Source: Tanypteryx hageni (lineage: Eukaryota > Arthropoda > Insecta > Odonata > Petaluridae). From it: a stretch of 64,000 nucleotides of DNA. Location: the NCBI GenBank assembly GCA_028673005.1, contig CM054113.1, forward strand, positions 37,452,117 through 37,516,116. The letters are read 5' to 3'. The translations under genes and the position numbers were made by a program. The notes under the pieces are model-generated. The model was not told the DNA's origin and searched no databases. It saw only the letters and a program-made list of their open reading frames with translations. Below, in pieces: positions 25,908 through 38,029 of this stretch (position 1 is the stretch's first letter; every line of letters begins with the position of its first letter).

Positions 25908-25986
25908 TCCTCCTCTGTAAGGAACGTCTATATATAATGATATGTATGTTATATCCTCCTCTGTAAGAAACGTCGATATATAATGA
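25908..25986 (+). repeat. 46-bp direct repeat array, units 1 and 2
   Basis: TCCTCCTCTGTAAG followed by AACGTC and TATATAATGA occurs at 25908 and again at 25954, a 46-bp spacing. A third unit lies at 26688-26720, separated from the second by the foldback element at 25987-26672. The element therefore split this array. Confidence 0.85.
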
Positions 25987-26672
25987 CTAGTAGATGGTAC
26001 TTGCATTCTGCAAGCATATCATCTCACCTTGAAAGAACATTCATTTTTCAGACAGATATTTCATCATTACAAATATTTTTTTATTTCTAAAGATTTCACC
26101 TCCCCAGCGATTTTCGTTTTTCCCTTATGTAAAAATTATATATTAAAACAATTCCCAAACTTTGCAATTTTAAGAATTTTATACTTTCTCCATTATGGGT
26201 ACTAATGCTACACATTTCTGCCAAATTTTAATGTTGTACTAGAAGTACAAGTCTAAAAGTGAAATAATATTTTTCTAATTGTTTGGATTTTAAACATTTT
26301 TAACGGCCGTCGCAATATATTTATGGAGAGATTCAAATGTTTATTTGTGCAAATGCACTACTCTGTAAATAACTTGAAAATTTCAGCTTCCTAACTCATC
26401 CCGTAGTACCTAAACAGTTATCTATTTGTTTAAACTTTAAGAATTTTTAACGGCAACATTAGTACCCCATAATGGAGAAAGTGTAAAATTCTTAAAATTG
26501 CAAAGTTTGGGGATTGTTTTAATCTATTATTTTTACATAAGGGAAAAACGAAAATCGCTGCGGAGGTGAAATCTTTAGAATTAAAAAAAATATTTGTAAT
26601 GATATCTCTGAAAAATTAATGTTTTTTCAAGGTGAGATGATATGCTTGCAGAATGCAAGCACCTACTACTAG
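25987..26672. mobile_element. Foldback element with two Helitron-3'-like ends, 686 bp
   Basis: Both ends are CTAG read outward. Each is preceded by the hairpin TGCTTGCAGAATGCAAGCA (26643-26661, seven bases before CTAG) or its close inverted counterpart near 26000. The outer 200-230 bp of each side are inverted repeats of each other. They share TCTAAAGATTTCACCTCC, CAGCGATTTTCGTTTTTCCC and CTTTCTCCATTATGG. The element is flanked by A on the left and T on the right. Joining the flanks gives ATAATGA|TATG, which matches the uninterrupted array unit at 25935-25943. Insertion between A and T without target duplication is the Helitron rule. Having a 3'-type end on both sides is unusual. No protein is encoded. 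Confidence 0.7.
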
Positions 26673-26687
26673 TATGTTATATGTTAA

Positions 26688-26720
26688 TCCTCCTCTGCAA
26701 GAAACGTCTATATATAATGA
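26688..26720 (+). repeat. 46-bp direct repeat array, unit 3
   Basis: TCCTCCTCTGCAAGAAACGT followed by CTATATATAATGA, the third copy of the array unit, immediately to the right of the foldback element. Confidence 0.8.
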
Positions 26721-27454
26721 TGGTTATTCGGCCGTTACATAAAAAGAGCACAAGGAGCCCTAAACTACCCTTGGCCTTACGATATGGTATTTTTGCTGTG
26801 AAAGTCGCTGTTTACTCAAAGTGATATATTTCACTTACTTATTGGTAAATGTAGCTTGTCCCTGCCTTATTCCGCTTCCTTGAACCTTCCTGCTGATAAC
26901 AACGTTGATACATTCGTAAACGTTTACCTTGAAACGAATTACATATGTTTATGTAAATATGCGGGATTGAAGGAAAATATATTACGGGTATCTCCATTTT
27001 GCACTGCTTTAGCCGCAAATGAGTTGGCCATTGCTGGATTAACTAGAGACTTTTGTATATAGTGAGTTTTGGGAGTTAATTTCTCAATATAGTTTCTCTT
27101 CTAAATTTAAAACAATTTGATTAATCAATAAATGAAATTTTTAGCATCGAACTTGTCAAAAACCTACCTTGTCTACCGGTTTTGTGATTTATGTTTTATT
27201 TGCGCAGAGCATGTCGACGTGTTCCGTATTCTGCTTTTATTCATTGTGGCGTTTGTGTTACTTTTATATGGTGCACAAAATAACTAAAGATTTCTGTCAA
27301 ATTAAAAACTCGAAGATTGATGGTTATTATTTGGGTGGCGAAAATATGCTCACAATCGATTTAATTATTCAAGCATTTATGAAGTTCTCTAACATAATGA
27401 AACATCTTTATGGTTAAATATCCTGAAATCGTACATATTGAAATCTGTTATAAA
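26721..27454. other. No gene recognised
   Basis: AT-rich DNA with short plus-strand open frames (60-82 codons) without recognisable domains. Confidence 0.5.
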
Positions 27455-27462
27455 CTTGATGA

Positions 27463-27737
27463 CAGGCATGTTAAACGCGTAGATGTTATAGAAGGGCCGC
27501 ATTAGGATTACAGTTGTTTAATAAAGGCCAAAATAGGAAAAATAGACTTTATTTAAAAACAATAATTTATAAAAGGCGTTCTACTGTGTGAGTGAAAAAA
27601 TCTTACCTCGTTTTCACTAAAATGAAGTATTTATATAAAATTTTGAGAGATTTAATTAAGACAAAAATTAGCATCCGGGCTGCAATTAGGCATAAAGGGC
27701 CGCCTGCGGTCCGCGGGTCGCCAGCGTGACATGCCTA
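27463..27737. mobile_element. hAT-like non-autonomous element, 275 bp
   Basis: The left end CAGGCATGTTAAACGC and the right end, reverse-complemented, TAGGCATGTCACGC form an imperfect terminal inverted repeat. Near the right end GGGCCGCCTGCGGTCCGCGGG is the GGCCCGCGGG-type motif frequent in hAT miniatures. AGGGCCGCATT occurs near the left end. Flanking 8-mers CTTGATGA (27455-27462) and CTTTGTGA (27738-27745) match at 6 of 8. There is no transposase. Confidence 0.7.
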
Positions 27738-27745
27738 CTTTGTGA

Positions 27746-29173
27746 TATTTCGTAATGTCGGGTCTACTTTGGATTTTTTGCTTAAGTTACGAGGCATGGA
27801 AGGAAGAAATACATTTCGACCCGAGTGATAGCCAGGTTCATCCGAAAATGTTGGCACGATACTTGATGCGCACACTACCTCATTCAAAGACATCGAGAAA
27901 TCAATAGTTAAAGCTGTTGGGTATGAATAGGATAGCGTGTTAAATCCGATTTTGTAGCCACCATAAAAATTTGCCACCTGTTGTAGCATTTCCAAAATTA
28001 GCCGATTCATATAAATCGATTTTTTAATTCTATATTTGGAGGTTTCCGAGCATTTTTTACGCTAATAACGGGTTTGATAGCATGCGAGATTTTGTAGATT
28101 ATCTCACGAGGAAGAACTTCTTCGAATGCATATAACGAAAGGATTTATAAATAATAGATGTTTCTACATTGCTAAATCGTTTATTGGTTTTAGGTTGGAA
28201 ATCGTTAATAGAAGTGAATAATGTGAAATAATAATGACAAAAAAGAATCTCGGACAGGAGAAATAGAGATACAGAAAGAAGTCTATGGGGGTTAGTTTTA
28301 GCTGGAAGTATTGATGCAGCTATTGAGAGAGGTAAAAAAAGGTTCGAACTTCGCCAACTATCCCTTGGAGGGTATTGCAAAAGAGGGAGACGAAGAGATA
28401 GAGAGAGAGAGAGAGAAAAGAGAGACGATTGGCAATTGAAAATGAAGGAGGTATCGATAGGACGAAGTTGGGAGGAAATTTGAAATGGAAATAAGGAAAG
28501 AACTGAAGGGTTTTCTCTCTCATTTTAGCAGCCATAAGGTCAGCGGTTTGCCCAATTGAGGCTAAATTGGAAGTTCTCCGAATGAGGAAAGTATTGTCCT
28601 GTCCGTAGTGTCACCAGGCAGTCTGTATCGAAAAAGGTCAAACATGCTGTTTTCCAAAAACATGCGTCGTCGGTTTTTGTCCTTTATCTGAATTTCTCAA
28701 TGCAATTTTATGAAAGCTGGGGATGGAAAACAACTTTGTTGTATCGATCGCTCTAACATTAACAGAACTGAAGATTTTGAAATTGTCTGATATAATTTCA
28801 AATGATAACAAAAATTTAAGAGTATTTCTGAGTCTTTATTATTAGCTAAGAATTGAACAACTTAATTTCGTTTGATAAATCTTAGGCCATTATAATTTTC
28901 AACTATAGAGAAAAAAAAGCAAATATTTTCTTATTTTATAGAGAGTTTAAATGCAATTTTTCCATAACCGATTTCAATCTGAATATAATACTTACAATTA
29001 GAAACAAAATAGATTAATCTATTTTAACATTATCGGCTAAGTTATTTACAATTTGAACTCTCAATAGAATACTCAAAAGTGTCATTCGACAGTTTTCATC
29101 TTGATAAATTCTGGATGTGGTTTGGTTGAATAAATGGTTTATTTTTTCGTGATATATTTGTATATAAGGTTGT
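27746..29173. other. No gene recognised; short GA run
   Basis: AT-rich with a GAGAGAGAGAGAGA run near 28397-28418. Short minus-strand open frames without domains. Confidence 0.5.
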
Positions 29174-29181
29174 ATTACAGC

Positions 29182-29354
29182 CAGTGCCGGAACTAGGGCG
29201 GGGCAAGCGGGGCATCTGCCCCGGGCGCAACTAAGTAAGTAAGGGACGCAAAAAATCCAAATAGTAACTAATGATAATTTATTGAATGGGGGGGCGCATA
29301 TTTATTAGTTTGACTAGTTTTCCCCGGGCGCTAAAATTTCTAGTTACGGTGCTG
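29182..29354. mobile_element. hAT-like MITE, 173 bp, with perfect 8-bp target duplication
   Basis: ATTACAGC flanks both sides (29174-29181 and 29355-29362). The left terminus CAGTGCCGGAACTAG and the right terminus, reverse-complemented, CAGCACCGTAACTAG form a clear inverted repeat. Internal GGGGCATCTGCCCCGGGCGC is the kind of GC-rich core common in these miniatures. It is too short to encode protein. Confidence 0.9.
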
Positions 29355-29362
29355 ATTACAGC

Positions 29363-30609
29363 TACCATCTCCGTAGTTGCCTAATTTTCAACAAATTATT
29401 TTTTCCTTGACGAAAAAGAGACATTTCAATTCCCATTTTAGAAGTTCATCGACACCGAGGTGAGATTTTTGAATGTGCTCATAAAGTACCTTTCGAGATC
29501 GCGTGGGAAAAATGAAATAAACGGAAATGAGATTTTATTATAACGGGTATGTGGGAGGCCTGCGAGAAAATCACGTAGGTTATGGGGATATGCGTGCGGT
29601 GAATGCATAATTCTTAGCTATACTTACCTATTCTAACACTTAACCTTTTACGATATATTGAAATAAGCTGGAATTAAAAGTGAGAATGGGATAATATCCT
29701 GATTTATAGTCTATCTACCCTAGTTTTAAACCAATTTGTGCGATAAGATACACGCGACAATAAAGCCTGTTCCCAGAACAGTGCGATACTATCTGTGTTC
29801 TCAGTTTATATGCATACTTCGTGCTCGAATTTTTGTGCTAAAATTATGTTCCCGATTGAATCGTAATCAAAGAACTTGCGAACCGATTTAATTACATAAA
29901 TGCATACATTTAAAGATGAGTGTGCACATTTTGTCATAATTCCAAAATTTTACTTCTAATTTTTTCGTTTAATACGTTACTTAAATCGAGAATATTTAAT
30001 AGCTATGGTAAAACGATAGTATTATTTTTAAAACCGCTAAGGTCGGCAAAGCTAAAAATCAGCAAAAGCAGAAGAGCCATAGAAGCGAAAGCTAATAGCA
30101 AAAGTAACATGAAGGGCATGAAATGAATACTACCCATTCGAGATAGAGTCCTATTACGGCGTCTGCGCGATATGTGATAATTAGCACGTCCCAGTGGCTA
30201 CTGCGACCACATAATTGTTGTTTTATCGTTTCGTACCGACTCACGTTGAATGGAAGGCAGGAGGGACGAGAAAAGAGGTATTTTGCTGTTTGGGAAGAAT
30301 AGGAGGGAGTGAGTAGATAGTCGACCAGGATAGAGAGAGAGAGATTTTGGAAAAGGAATGATAAGGGCAACGGTAGAGATTCAGAGGCCATTTCAAGAAA
30401 GCCAATTAGGCAAACAGTGTCGCGGCTCTATAACCGCGGAGTTTGCCTTCTCACTCCAAAAATCCTCCCTTCCCCTCTTTCTCCACAATCCTCTTCATTC
30501 CCCCTTTCCTCTCCACCCCACCCTCTATTCCCCCGCCTTCCCCAGCCGCTTTGACGCCAATTCCCTCTATATTTTCAAAGGTTCCGTGATTAAGGTCCCC
30601 CTCTTTCCT
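29363..30609. other. No gene recognised
   Basis: AT-rich to about 30230, then mixed with pyrimidine-rich patches (30460-30540). No supported gene. Confidence 0.5.
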
Positions 30610-31080
30610 GGAGGGTGAGGTGGCGAGGAATTGTAAGTATGGCGAAGAGAGGGGGAGGGGGAGAGAGGGGGAGGGGGGAGAAAGGGGGAGGGAGGGGGAC
30701 GAAGGGAGAAAGAGGGGGGAGGGAGAGAGAGAGGAGGAGGGAGGGCAAGAGAGGGGGAGGGAGGGAGAGAGGGGTATGGAGGGAGAGGGGGGAAGGAGGG
30801 AGAGAGGGGGAGAATGAGAGAGAGAGAGGGAGGTTGGGTGGCGGGGAGAAGAGGTGAGACAGGAGGAGGGTAGACAATAACTGGTCGACGAGGTGGGACG
30901 CGGATTTGGCGAGAGGAGGGAGGCTTGGAAGGAACGATCCCCGGGGCACGAGGGCGGAGTAGGCGAGGTGGGTATCACGGTGAGTGCAAAAGGGGAGTGG
31001 GGCGTGCGTGGGTGGTGCACGGTGGAGGAGGTGAAAAGAAGGAAATCCTGCAGGCGTGGATGAGGTGAACCTTCCTTAAA
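30610..31080 (+). repeat. Polypurine block (GGGAGAGAGGGGGAGG-type)
   Basis: Dense GGGGGAGG, GAGAGAGG and GGAGGGAGAG runs from about 30640 to 30860, then weaker purine bias to about 31050. The 213-codon minus-strand frame and plus-strand frames are Ser/Pro- or Gly/Glu/Arg-rich composition artefacts. Confidence 0.85.
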
Positions 31081-31111
31081 ATATGCATCCACCGGAACAC
31101 TGATTGCTGCG

Positions 31112-32116
31112 AGTCATAAAACACTAGAGCAACAACCGCCGGAGCAAAGGGTGATTCTGGAGTTGGACGTTGGAGGGAATCGAAGAGGAAGTCAAAGTGT
31201 AGGAGAGGAGAGAAGTTTTAAAATGGAGAGTTTGCAACTTCTATATCTACGTCAATACGATGTCTTGCAAGTGTGTATTAGGGCAGGGTGGAGTCTACGT
31301 TAACTCATTCTTATTACGCTCCCGAATAGTTTTTCAGCAATGGCAGCTCTTCAGAGAGATCTATTCCGAACTTAATTTCTCTTAACATTATCCACTTGAT
31401 CATATAGATGATAATAATATGGTGCCCTAATTATCGAAATTCGCCCGTCTTTAATTTATCAAAGGTCAATTAGAAAAAGGATTTAGAGGAACATATTAGA
31501 GTTCAAGGGAGCTTCAGACTGGCGTAACGCAGATAAGGCTGTATGGCATCAAATCGCGAGAATTAAGGAACAAATAATCAGTATTTTTTGACCTTGTCAA
31601 ACTAGCGGTCGTTCGAGTTTTTAATTTATTTTTATCATTCACGGATTTCTCGGAATTATTTGGCATTTATCTGCGGTCGACTTTGAAAATATGTTGTGAG
31701 TTATTCGTCTGTCGTCGGTTTTATTTGGATAATAATATGCTTTAGCATTTCGTATAAAAATGACAAAACTGCAACATTATGGAGAACATGGCAAATTATA
31801 TCTCCCACACAATTTTGGGAGTAATTAATGACTGGCTGTTTTTCAATAAAATGGTTGTTTACCATTAGGGATTTCTCTTAGAGGCGGTAGTTGTATTTTA
31901 GTTGCAATAGTTTCTTTGTTTTGGATCTAAATTCATTTTCAGATTATAGTTCTATTTCTCTCCGTATTGTTTCAATGCGACATCGAATTTTTATTGCCTA
32001 ATCTCATTGATTAGGTTCACTATTCTTTGAGCTCTTATAGTAATTTTAAGTTTCAAAATCTGGTGAGTATAAATCAACATGAATCCCTTTGAATCGCTTG
32101 AATTTGAGATAAAAAT
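31112..32116 (-). repeat. 1005-bp inverted duplication, right arm
   Basis: Reverse complement of 24290-25294 with three differences. The flanks (CTGATTGCTGCG on the left, TGGTGCACGCC on the right) do not match the flanks of the other arm and show no obvious target duplication. The two arms are separated by about 5.8 kb. Confidence 0.95.
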
Positions 32117-33780
32117 TGGTGCACGCCATAGAATTAAAGAAAAAAGTGACTACTTTGAAAATTTTCAGCTCATTCTGAGAAGAATAATTCCTAAATCGCA
32201 CTTGGACTTATAATCAGTTTCTCAGATGTTGCGTGTTAGCGTCTGAGATATAAACCTTTGCGTTTATAAACTAATTTGTTTATTTAATTTGCTTTTGTTG
32301 TTTTTTAAGCAATTGCAGCTGTTGATTAAACGTCAAACAATCAAAATTGTTTCATTTTTGAAATTTTGTTTTACTTGGTAGATATGCGTGCAATTTAATT
32401 GATATCTGCAGATACTGGACAACGTCGCCAGCAGTTGAATATCTGGCCAACAGGTAACTTGATGTTAACCCTTAAATGCATGCTTTTTTAGAATTGGACC
32501 CTTTTGAGGATTCATAATAATAACCCAAAATGACGTTCTCAGGCATATCTGCTAGCGGTAAGGTTCAAACCCACGAATTCAGTATCGTAAATTACTCTAC
32601 TTACTATGCTGCCACTGATGGAACTTTTATTCGTGTAATATCACGTTAACGTGGCGAAACATTCATTATAATAATTTTGGATAATATTCTATATTTAAAA
32701 TGAAGTTAGTTTATGTTTTTTGCTTTTAATTTGAAATGGACGGAAAGAAAAAAACGCGCAGGAAACCAGATAGTCCGATATTCGCATTACTCTGCCGGGA
32801 ATTACCGAGACGAAAGTCTGGTGGCGCAAAAGCGCGAAATTTACAACGGCGCACGAAGCAAAAAAAACACCTTGGCAAGTAAAACGGCGCAAGAAATAGT
32901 TTTGCGCGGCGTAAATAATTCCGCGGTGCACCCACCAGACCCTGGTGTGCGCGCAGTAGGAACCCCTCCCTAGATCATGGCGAAACTGCTACCTAAAAGC
33001 ATGGCGGGGGGCTGAAGGTGGTGGGCACACGGGGAAGGGAAAAGAATGGAGAAGTCGCTCGTAAGAAAGGTGATAGGAGGGGAAGTTAAAAAAATAAAAA
33101 GTGGAGCTACGTCGGCCGCGAACAGCGGTAGCGAAATATTAATGAAAACGCACCTAGGTTTACAGCTAGAGTGCAAAATATGTTCTGGTATACGAGGATT
33201 TTTGGGGAGAGTGGAAAAGTTACGAAAATGCGACTTGTTTTAAGGTCGGGAATAAAGAAGGGAGAAGGTCGAGGGAGGGTACACTTCGAATAATAACGGA
33301 TTAACGAAAGAAAGTCGAGGAAGCTCTGGGACTACAGCTTACACGTAAGGAGTGTGTTGGGTGAGGGGATAATTGAGAGTTCGAATTCGCTCTCTCTCTC
33401 TCTCTATCTTATCTCCATTTTCCGCTCACCTGCAATCGTTGCCTCTAAGCAGGGGACCTTTCATGTGCATCCGCCGTAAATTAGGGTTTACTTCAATGGC
33501 GGCAGTCCTCACCGCGATATCGGCTTTGTCGACACTGATGTACCAAATTAGAACATAGCGCCCACCCGCGCTCAAAACCGCATTGCCCTTTACCACCTTT
33601 GAATGGACCCAGTCGGCGCTTCAACCTCCGTTGTACTTGGCAAACGAGGGACTGCGATGGAGTACTCGCTTGCATGACGTGCAGCGCAGCTATGAGAGCG
33701 TATTTAGATATTGAGCAGCAATTTAGTCTCTAGGCTTAGTTTACCTGCATTGTGCAAGGAAGAAGGTGCTCAATATTTTC
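32117..33780. other. No gene recognised
   Basis: AT-rich to about 32740, then mixed sequence with more CpG (32740-33180, 33500-33700). A short (CT)n run lies near 33389-33405. Open frames of 60-86 codons on both strands have no recognisable domain. Confidence 0.5.
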
Positions 33781-33815
33781 GTGTGTGTATATATATATAT
33801 ACACAGACACACACA
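33781..33815 (+). repeat. GT/AT/CA microsatellite
   Basis: GTGTGTGT, then ATATATATATAT, then ACACAGACACACACACA, directly abutting the end of the Tigger remnant. Confidence 0.85.
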
Positions 33816-35217
33816 CAAAGTAAAGCCTCGATATTCGCGGGGGATACGTTCCTGGAAATCGCCGCGAATATCAAAACCGCGAATTTTAAGACCAAAGCAT
33901 TATGAAAAAAGGGGGTTCGGTGGACCTTTCTTACGGAAAGCAAGGCGAACATTCATTATCAATAAGAATTAACTTGTAGTTATGTAATAACCATGTTCAT
34001 TATAATAAAAATAAATAAAAACACTACGGATATGTTATATACGAAAGATAAATAAACAAAAAATGCAACAAAACATTTAATTCGCCGACGATGACGATAT
34101 TGAGAAGATAATGACGGGGATGGGTATAAAGGAAGGTGGTTTAGAGAGATGCAGGATCCTCCTGAAGATCATTCCGGGAAGGGGACTTACAGGGGCCTGC
34201 AGAGGAAGGTGGTGTAGTTGCGATGTTCTTAAAAAAACTCGTTAAGGATGTTTGCTTCGTCATTCGTTGCAAAACCGTAGTTCTTCTTGTAAGGGGGTGT
34301 AATAGCCTCCAACCCTCTTTTAAATTTTAGACTACGCTCCATCGAAGGATCCATTTCAAAAACCTTGTTAGCCAGAGCCTTAGGCAGCCAAAATCTCCGC
34401 CAGTGCCTTAAAATGACAGCTGAGGCTTTTGAATCACATCTTTCTCTTCTTCCTCGCTAATTTCACTTGAGCATATGAGTTCCGCAAGATCCTCCTCAGT
34501 CAACTCTTCTTTATGGGAGTCGAGGAGTTCCTCTCCTTCCACATCATGTATCAAACTCACAATTCTCAGCAGCTCTTCTTCTACCGATGAGACGCCTTTC
34601 AGGTCTTTCACCGCGTCAGGCAACAGCTTCCTCCACCATGCATTCCAAGTCGATGGTTTGCTATCATCTAGAGACTCCTTTATAATTGTTATACAGTTAG
34701 CGATGTTATACTTTTTCCAGCAATCGCTGACTGAAATATAGGAATCGCTCTCCATCTGGTCGAAAATTCTCGCAAACGTACGGCGGGTATAATGCGACTT
34801 AAATGTTGCGATGAGACCTTGATCCATGGGTTGGAGAAGAGAGGTGGTATTAGGTGATAGGAAGACTACCACCGCGTTCGGGTGGGCAAACTGCAGACTT
34901 TCAGAATGGCCTGGCGCATTGTCTAAGATCAGAAGGACCTTGAATGCTAGGCTTTTGGCCGCAAGGTACTTTTTCACGTCATATATAAAACACTTATCAG
35001 CAATCATCCAGGCCCTCCTGTTAGCGCACCAGAACACCGTGAGATGATCCTTGTTTTTTCCTTTGAGGGCCCTGGGGTTCATAGATATCACCATCGTCTT
35101 TATCAGGAATTCGCCTGCTGCATTTCCACAGACGAGAAGAGTTAGCCGGTCCTTACTCGCCTTAAATCCCGAGTCAGACCTTTCCTCCTTGGACAAGAAA
35201 GAATGGCGGCAACAAAA
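33816..35217 (-). mobile_element. pogo/Tigger-type DNA transposon remnant
   Basis: The left border (3' end of the element, since its gene is on the minus strand) has AAGCCTCGATATTCGCGGGG, a terminal motif typical of Tigger-like elements. A perfect 11-bp inverted pair GATATTCGCGG/CCGCGAATATC lies at 33830-33840 and 33862-33872. It contains the broken transposase at 34229-35217. The other terminus and the upstream half of the gene are missing, so the element is 5'-truncated near 35217. Confidence 0.8.
34229..35217 (-). pseudogene. Tigger/TIGD1-like transposase, 5'-truncated and frameshifted
   Basis: The longest open stretch (34408-35196, 262 codons) begins at a TTG, not an ATG. It aligns by eye with the DDE_1 transposase core of pogo/Tigger elements: GFKASKDRLTLLVCGNAAGE, then LILDNAPGH with the second catalytic Asp, then PNTTSLLQPMDQG with the third acidic residue. 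An acidic C-terminal stretch rich in EEL/EDL follows. The DNA-binding CENP-B-like N-terminus and the first catalytic Asp region are absent. After the stop at 34408-34410, homologous sequence (KALAEILAA, then FEMDPSMERSLKFKRGLE) continues in other frames. That means at least two frameshifts before a final stop near 34229. It is therefore inactive. Autonomous elements use this protein for cut-and-paste transposition at TA sites, but this copy cannot. Confidence 0.85.
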
Positions 35218-38029
35218 ATTTGTAGTATATTTTCTCTGTGAATTTTTCGAATTATCTTCTTCGAAATTTTTAAACCATCACAATTTTTTATTTTTGGATA
35301 ATCGTTTTTATCGATATGCCGGTTAGTTTCTAGGTTTTCCGCATCCACGCAAGAGTGCGAATTTCAACTCGCAGTTTCTCTCATTTATGGGAAATATTGT
35401 CGCTATTGGTCACTGCCGCGCACTTTTTGGTTCATTCGATACGATGGCGTGGAACGATATCGTGAAATGCAATAAAATAGGAATGTTAAAAAAGCAAGTA
35501 TTTTATAAAAGCATGGTGTACAGTTATATCGAAATTCGATCGCGAGAGCATTATTTCGTTATTGCCTCACGTGAATAAAGTATGCGTAAAAATTGTTGTT
35601 AAAAATATTGGAAACCCAAGTTACAGGAAAAATCCAACATTTGCAAGGGCGTAATGGTTATTTTTTATTATGCTCGCAGGATTATTTCTTCCCGAAGTAG
35701 TCTAAAAAGTTTTTTAGTGGGATATCTTTCAATTTTAATATATTTTATGATATTTGTTTTTCCTAATAATGCGTCGAGATATAAATTTATTATAAAAACA
35801 TCATTTTGGCTTGGATACAATTTGGATGTCGCGAAAGTAATTTTATCTGGATGAAAGGAAATTACCTCTCAACAAACGAAAACTTCTCCTTCATTGCTCA
35901 GTCGTTCGCATTCGAAAGTTATCTCAAGACGCAGTAATTTTATATAGAAAAAATTAATAATATACCTATAGTTGAAAGCTATTCTTCTTCATTGTGTGGC
36001 TCTACAATAGTATCAATGTTAGAGATGCATCTTTTATACATTTTTTTATCCATTAGTAAATTAAATGAACTTTTATTATCATCACAATTTGCCATGTTCA
36101 TTTTAAATACTATTAACATTTCTTGTATATTTTAGAAGCAATGTTTTCATTTGGCAGTACACAGAAAGAACCTGGAATCGAATTTAAAGACATTTAGGAT
36201 ATTTCTAAATATACGAAGATGTAGAAAAAGGTCAAGACGCGGTGAATTTGAGATCTTAAAAACAATGGCGCAACAGAATATTGCTTTCCAAGAGAATATC
36301 GAGCCGGAACCTTTCCAAAAGAGAAGATAAAGTAAAATCTCCAAAGGATTTATGAGGGAACGTTCGGGAAGATCCTGGCATAACGGTTAGAGGCTTCTCA
36401 AGGATCGCCCCAGGTGCGAAGCGACGCAACCCGGGAAAACTTTTCTCCTGACAACGCTCGGGTTTCTCGAAAAACACGGAGCAATTCCTTAAAACAGCTT
36501 TCTCTCATCCTCGAGTATTATATGTCTGCAAACATGGGATGCTAATGAATGCTCAATAGGAACGTATCAGCCCTGATTGAACAATCTCACTTAAGGGAAA
36601 AGTATATACGTTTTTTCCTAATCTTTGCTAATTGCAGCGACAACGTAAGTTGATTTTGCGGTATTTCGGCGCCTTGTGTTTTTCTGCTTCTCTGAGACCT
36701 CTCTTAATGCAAGCAATGGATAATAATGGTGGGAAGACCGCAAACATAAAACCGGCTAATATTTCATTTTGTCTTTGTTACACTGCGCGGTAGTTCTCGT
36801 TTTGGTTTCCCTTTGACGGAGACGATTTCAATATTAACTCCAAAGGGTCCATTCTTATGGAAATTCAGCTAATAACGGGATGAAGTCGTGTGAAAAGGAC
36901 CGTGCGAGGATTTTGTATCAAAAGAATTATCGTGTACAATATCGGATGAATATGTAGGACGACGCATTAACGGCGGAACTTTTCCGTCTAAATCAGCTCG
37001 ATGGAGTTTTATTTTTCATTATATATGCGTATTTATGCTCGCCGTTCGGTTATCATCAGCCGAAATTACTTCGCGTGATGAAGTCATTTTGATGCAAAAC
37101 ATTTGCGCGCGCTTTGGCGCCATGGGATTTAGTTACATCTTTGTAGGCTCTGTGTTATAAAGCAACAAAGGGGTTGCAATCAATGTACGGAGTAACGGAT
37201 TGTCCAAAACGATCTTCAGGTAGATTGGTGATAGTGAGTTTCTAAGGCGCAGTATTTGCCGTGGATTGCATAATATCATTTACATCAATTAAATTTTTAA
37301 TATGTTTTCTATAACCAGTGCTGTGCTTATTTCGATTTGGCTTCTTTAATACATTTAAATAGTTTAATTTTCAAATTTAAATCAGTTTAATATTTTTTCG
37401 AATTCCTTTTGACATGTCTACATCTGCAAAATTTAACAAACTATTTGGAGGTAGGGGTACAAAGCACCAAGCTGCCCCTAATGATTCTCGCTACTAAGAT
37501 CAACTCTGACTATCCCATGAAAAAACAAACCTCAATATCGCTCTGTCATACTATTGGCCTTACATATATTTATTATCTTTGTGGCCATCTTAATCTATAG
37601 GACTTGCCTTCAATTATTCCTAAAACTTCGTGTCTCCGACTTGTACCTATAGAAGGTTCGATTTAGCGTTCAGTCGGCGCACCTCTACCTATACCCAGTT
37701 TGAATTGTTTATTAATGACGAAATGCTTTGCTTTGACTCATAGACATAGAATCACAATAACAGTAGCATCGTGTACTTAGGAGAAAAACAAGAATCGAAA
37801 GCTTCCGCATTTTGATTCGCATGGGCAACGATATAGGACGTCTCTGACAAGCTTTGACAGACTCAAATTAACATTTATCTTTGACTCGGAAGGGAATTAA
37901 CAATTTCGGAAATCTCCAGCGATCCGGGGGGAGGAGATTAAAAAACAAACATTTCCCTCGGGCGGCCAGCGCTGCGTAACGGCGGCGGCTTTGGTCGTTT
38001 TTATTTGACAGAGATTAGGTTGGCGACGA
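35218..38029. other. No gene recognised
   Basis: AT-rich with a more mixed part around 36330-37000 and 37900-38030. Short open frames only. No transposon end, RNA gene or coding domain found. Confidence 0.5.

Noticed and set aside
25986..26675. Cut-and-paste MITE with ACTAGTA as target duplication
   Set aside because: Removing one ACTAGTA leaves a sequence that does not match the neighbouring 46-bp unit, whereas an A|T insertion without duplication restores it exactly.
28538..29170. Possible hAT element starting CAGCGGTTTGCCC with a CATAAGGT-like flank
   Set aside because: The only similar 8-mer downstream (TATAAGGT near 29163) is not preceded by an inverted terminus.
30451..31092. 213-codon minus-strand open frame
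   Set aside because: Ser/Pro/Leu translation of a polypurine tract.
34408..35196. Intact transposase or domesticated host gene
   Set aside because: No ATG start, first catalytic Asp and DNA-binding region absent, and homologous sequence continues past the stop in other frames.
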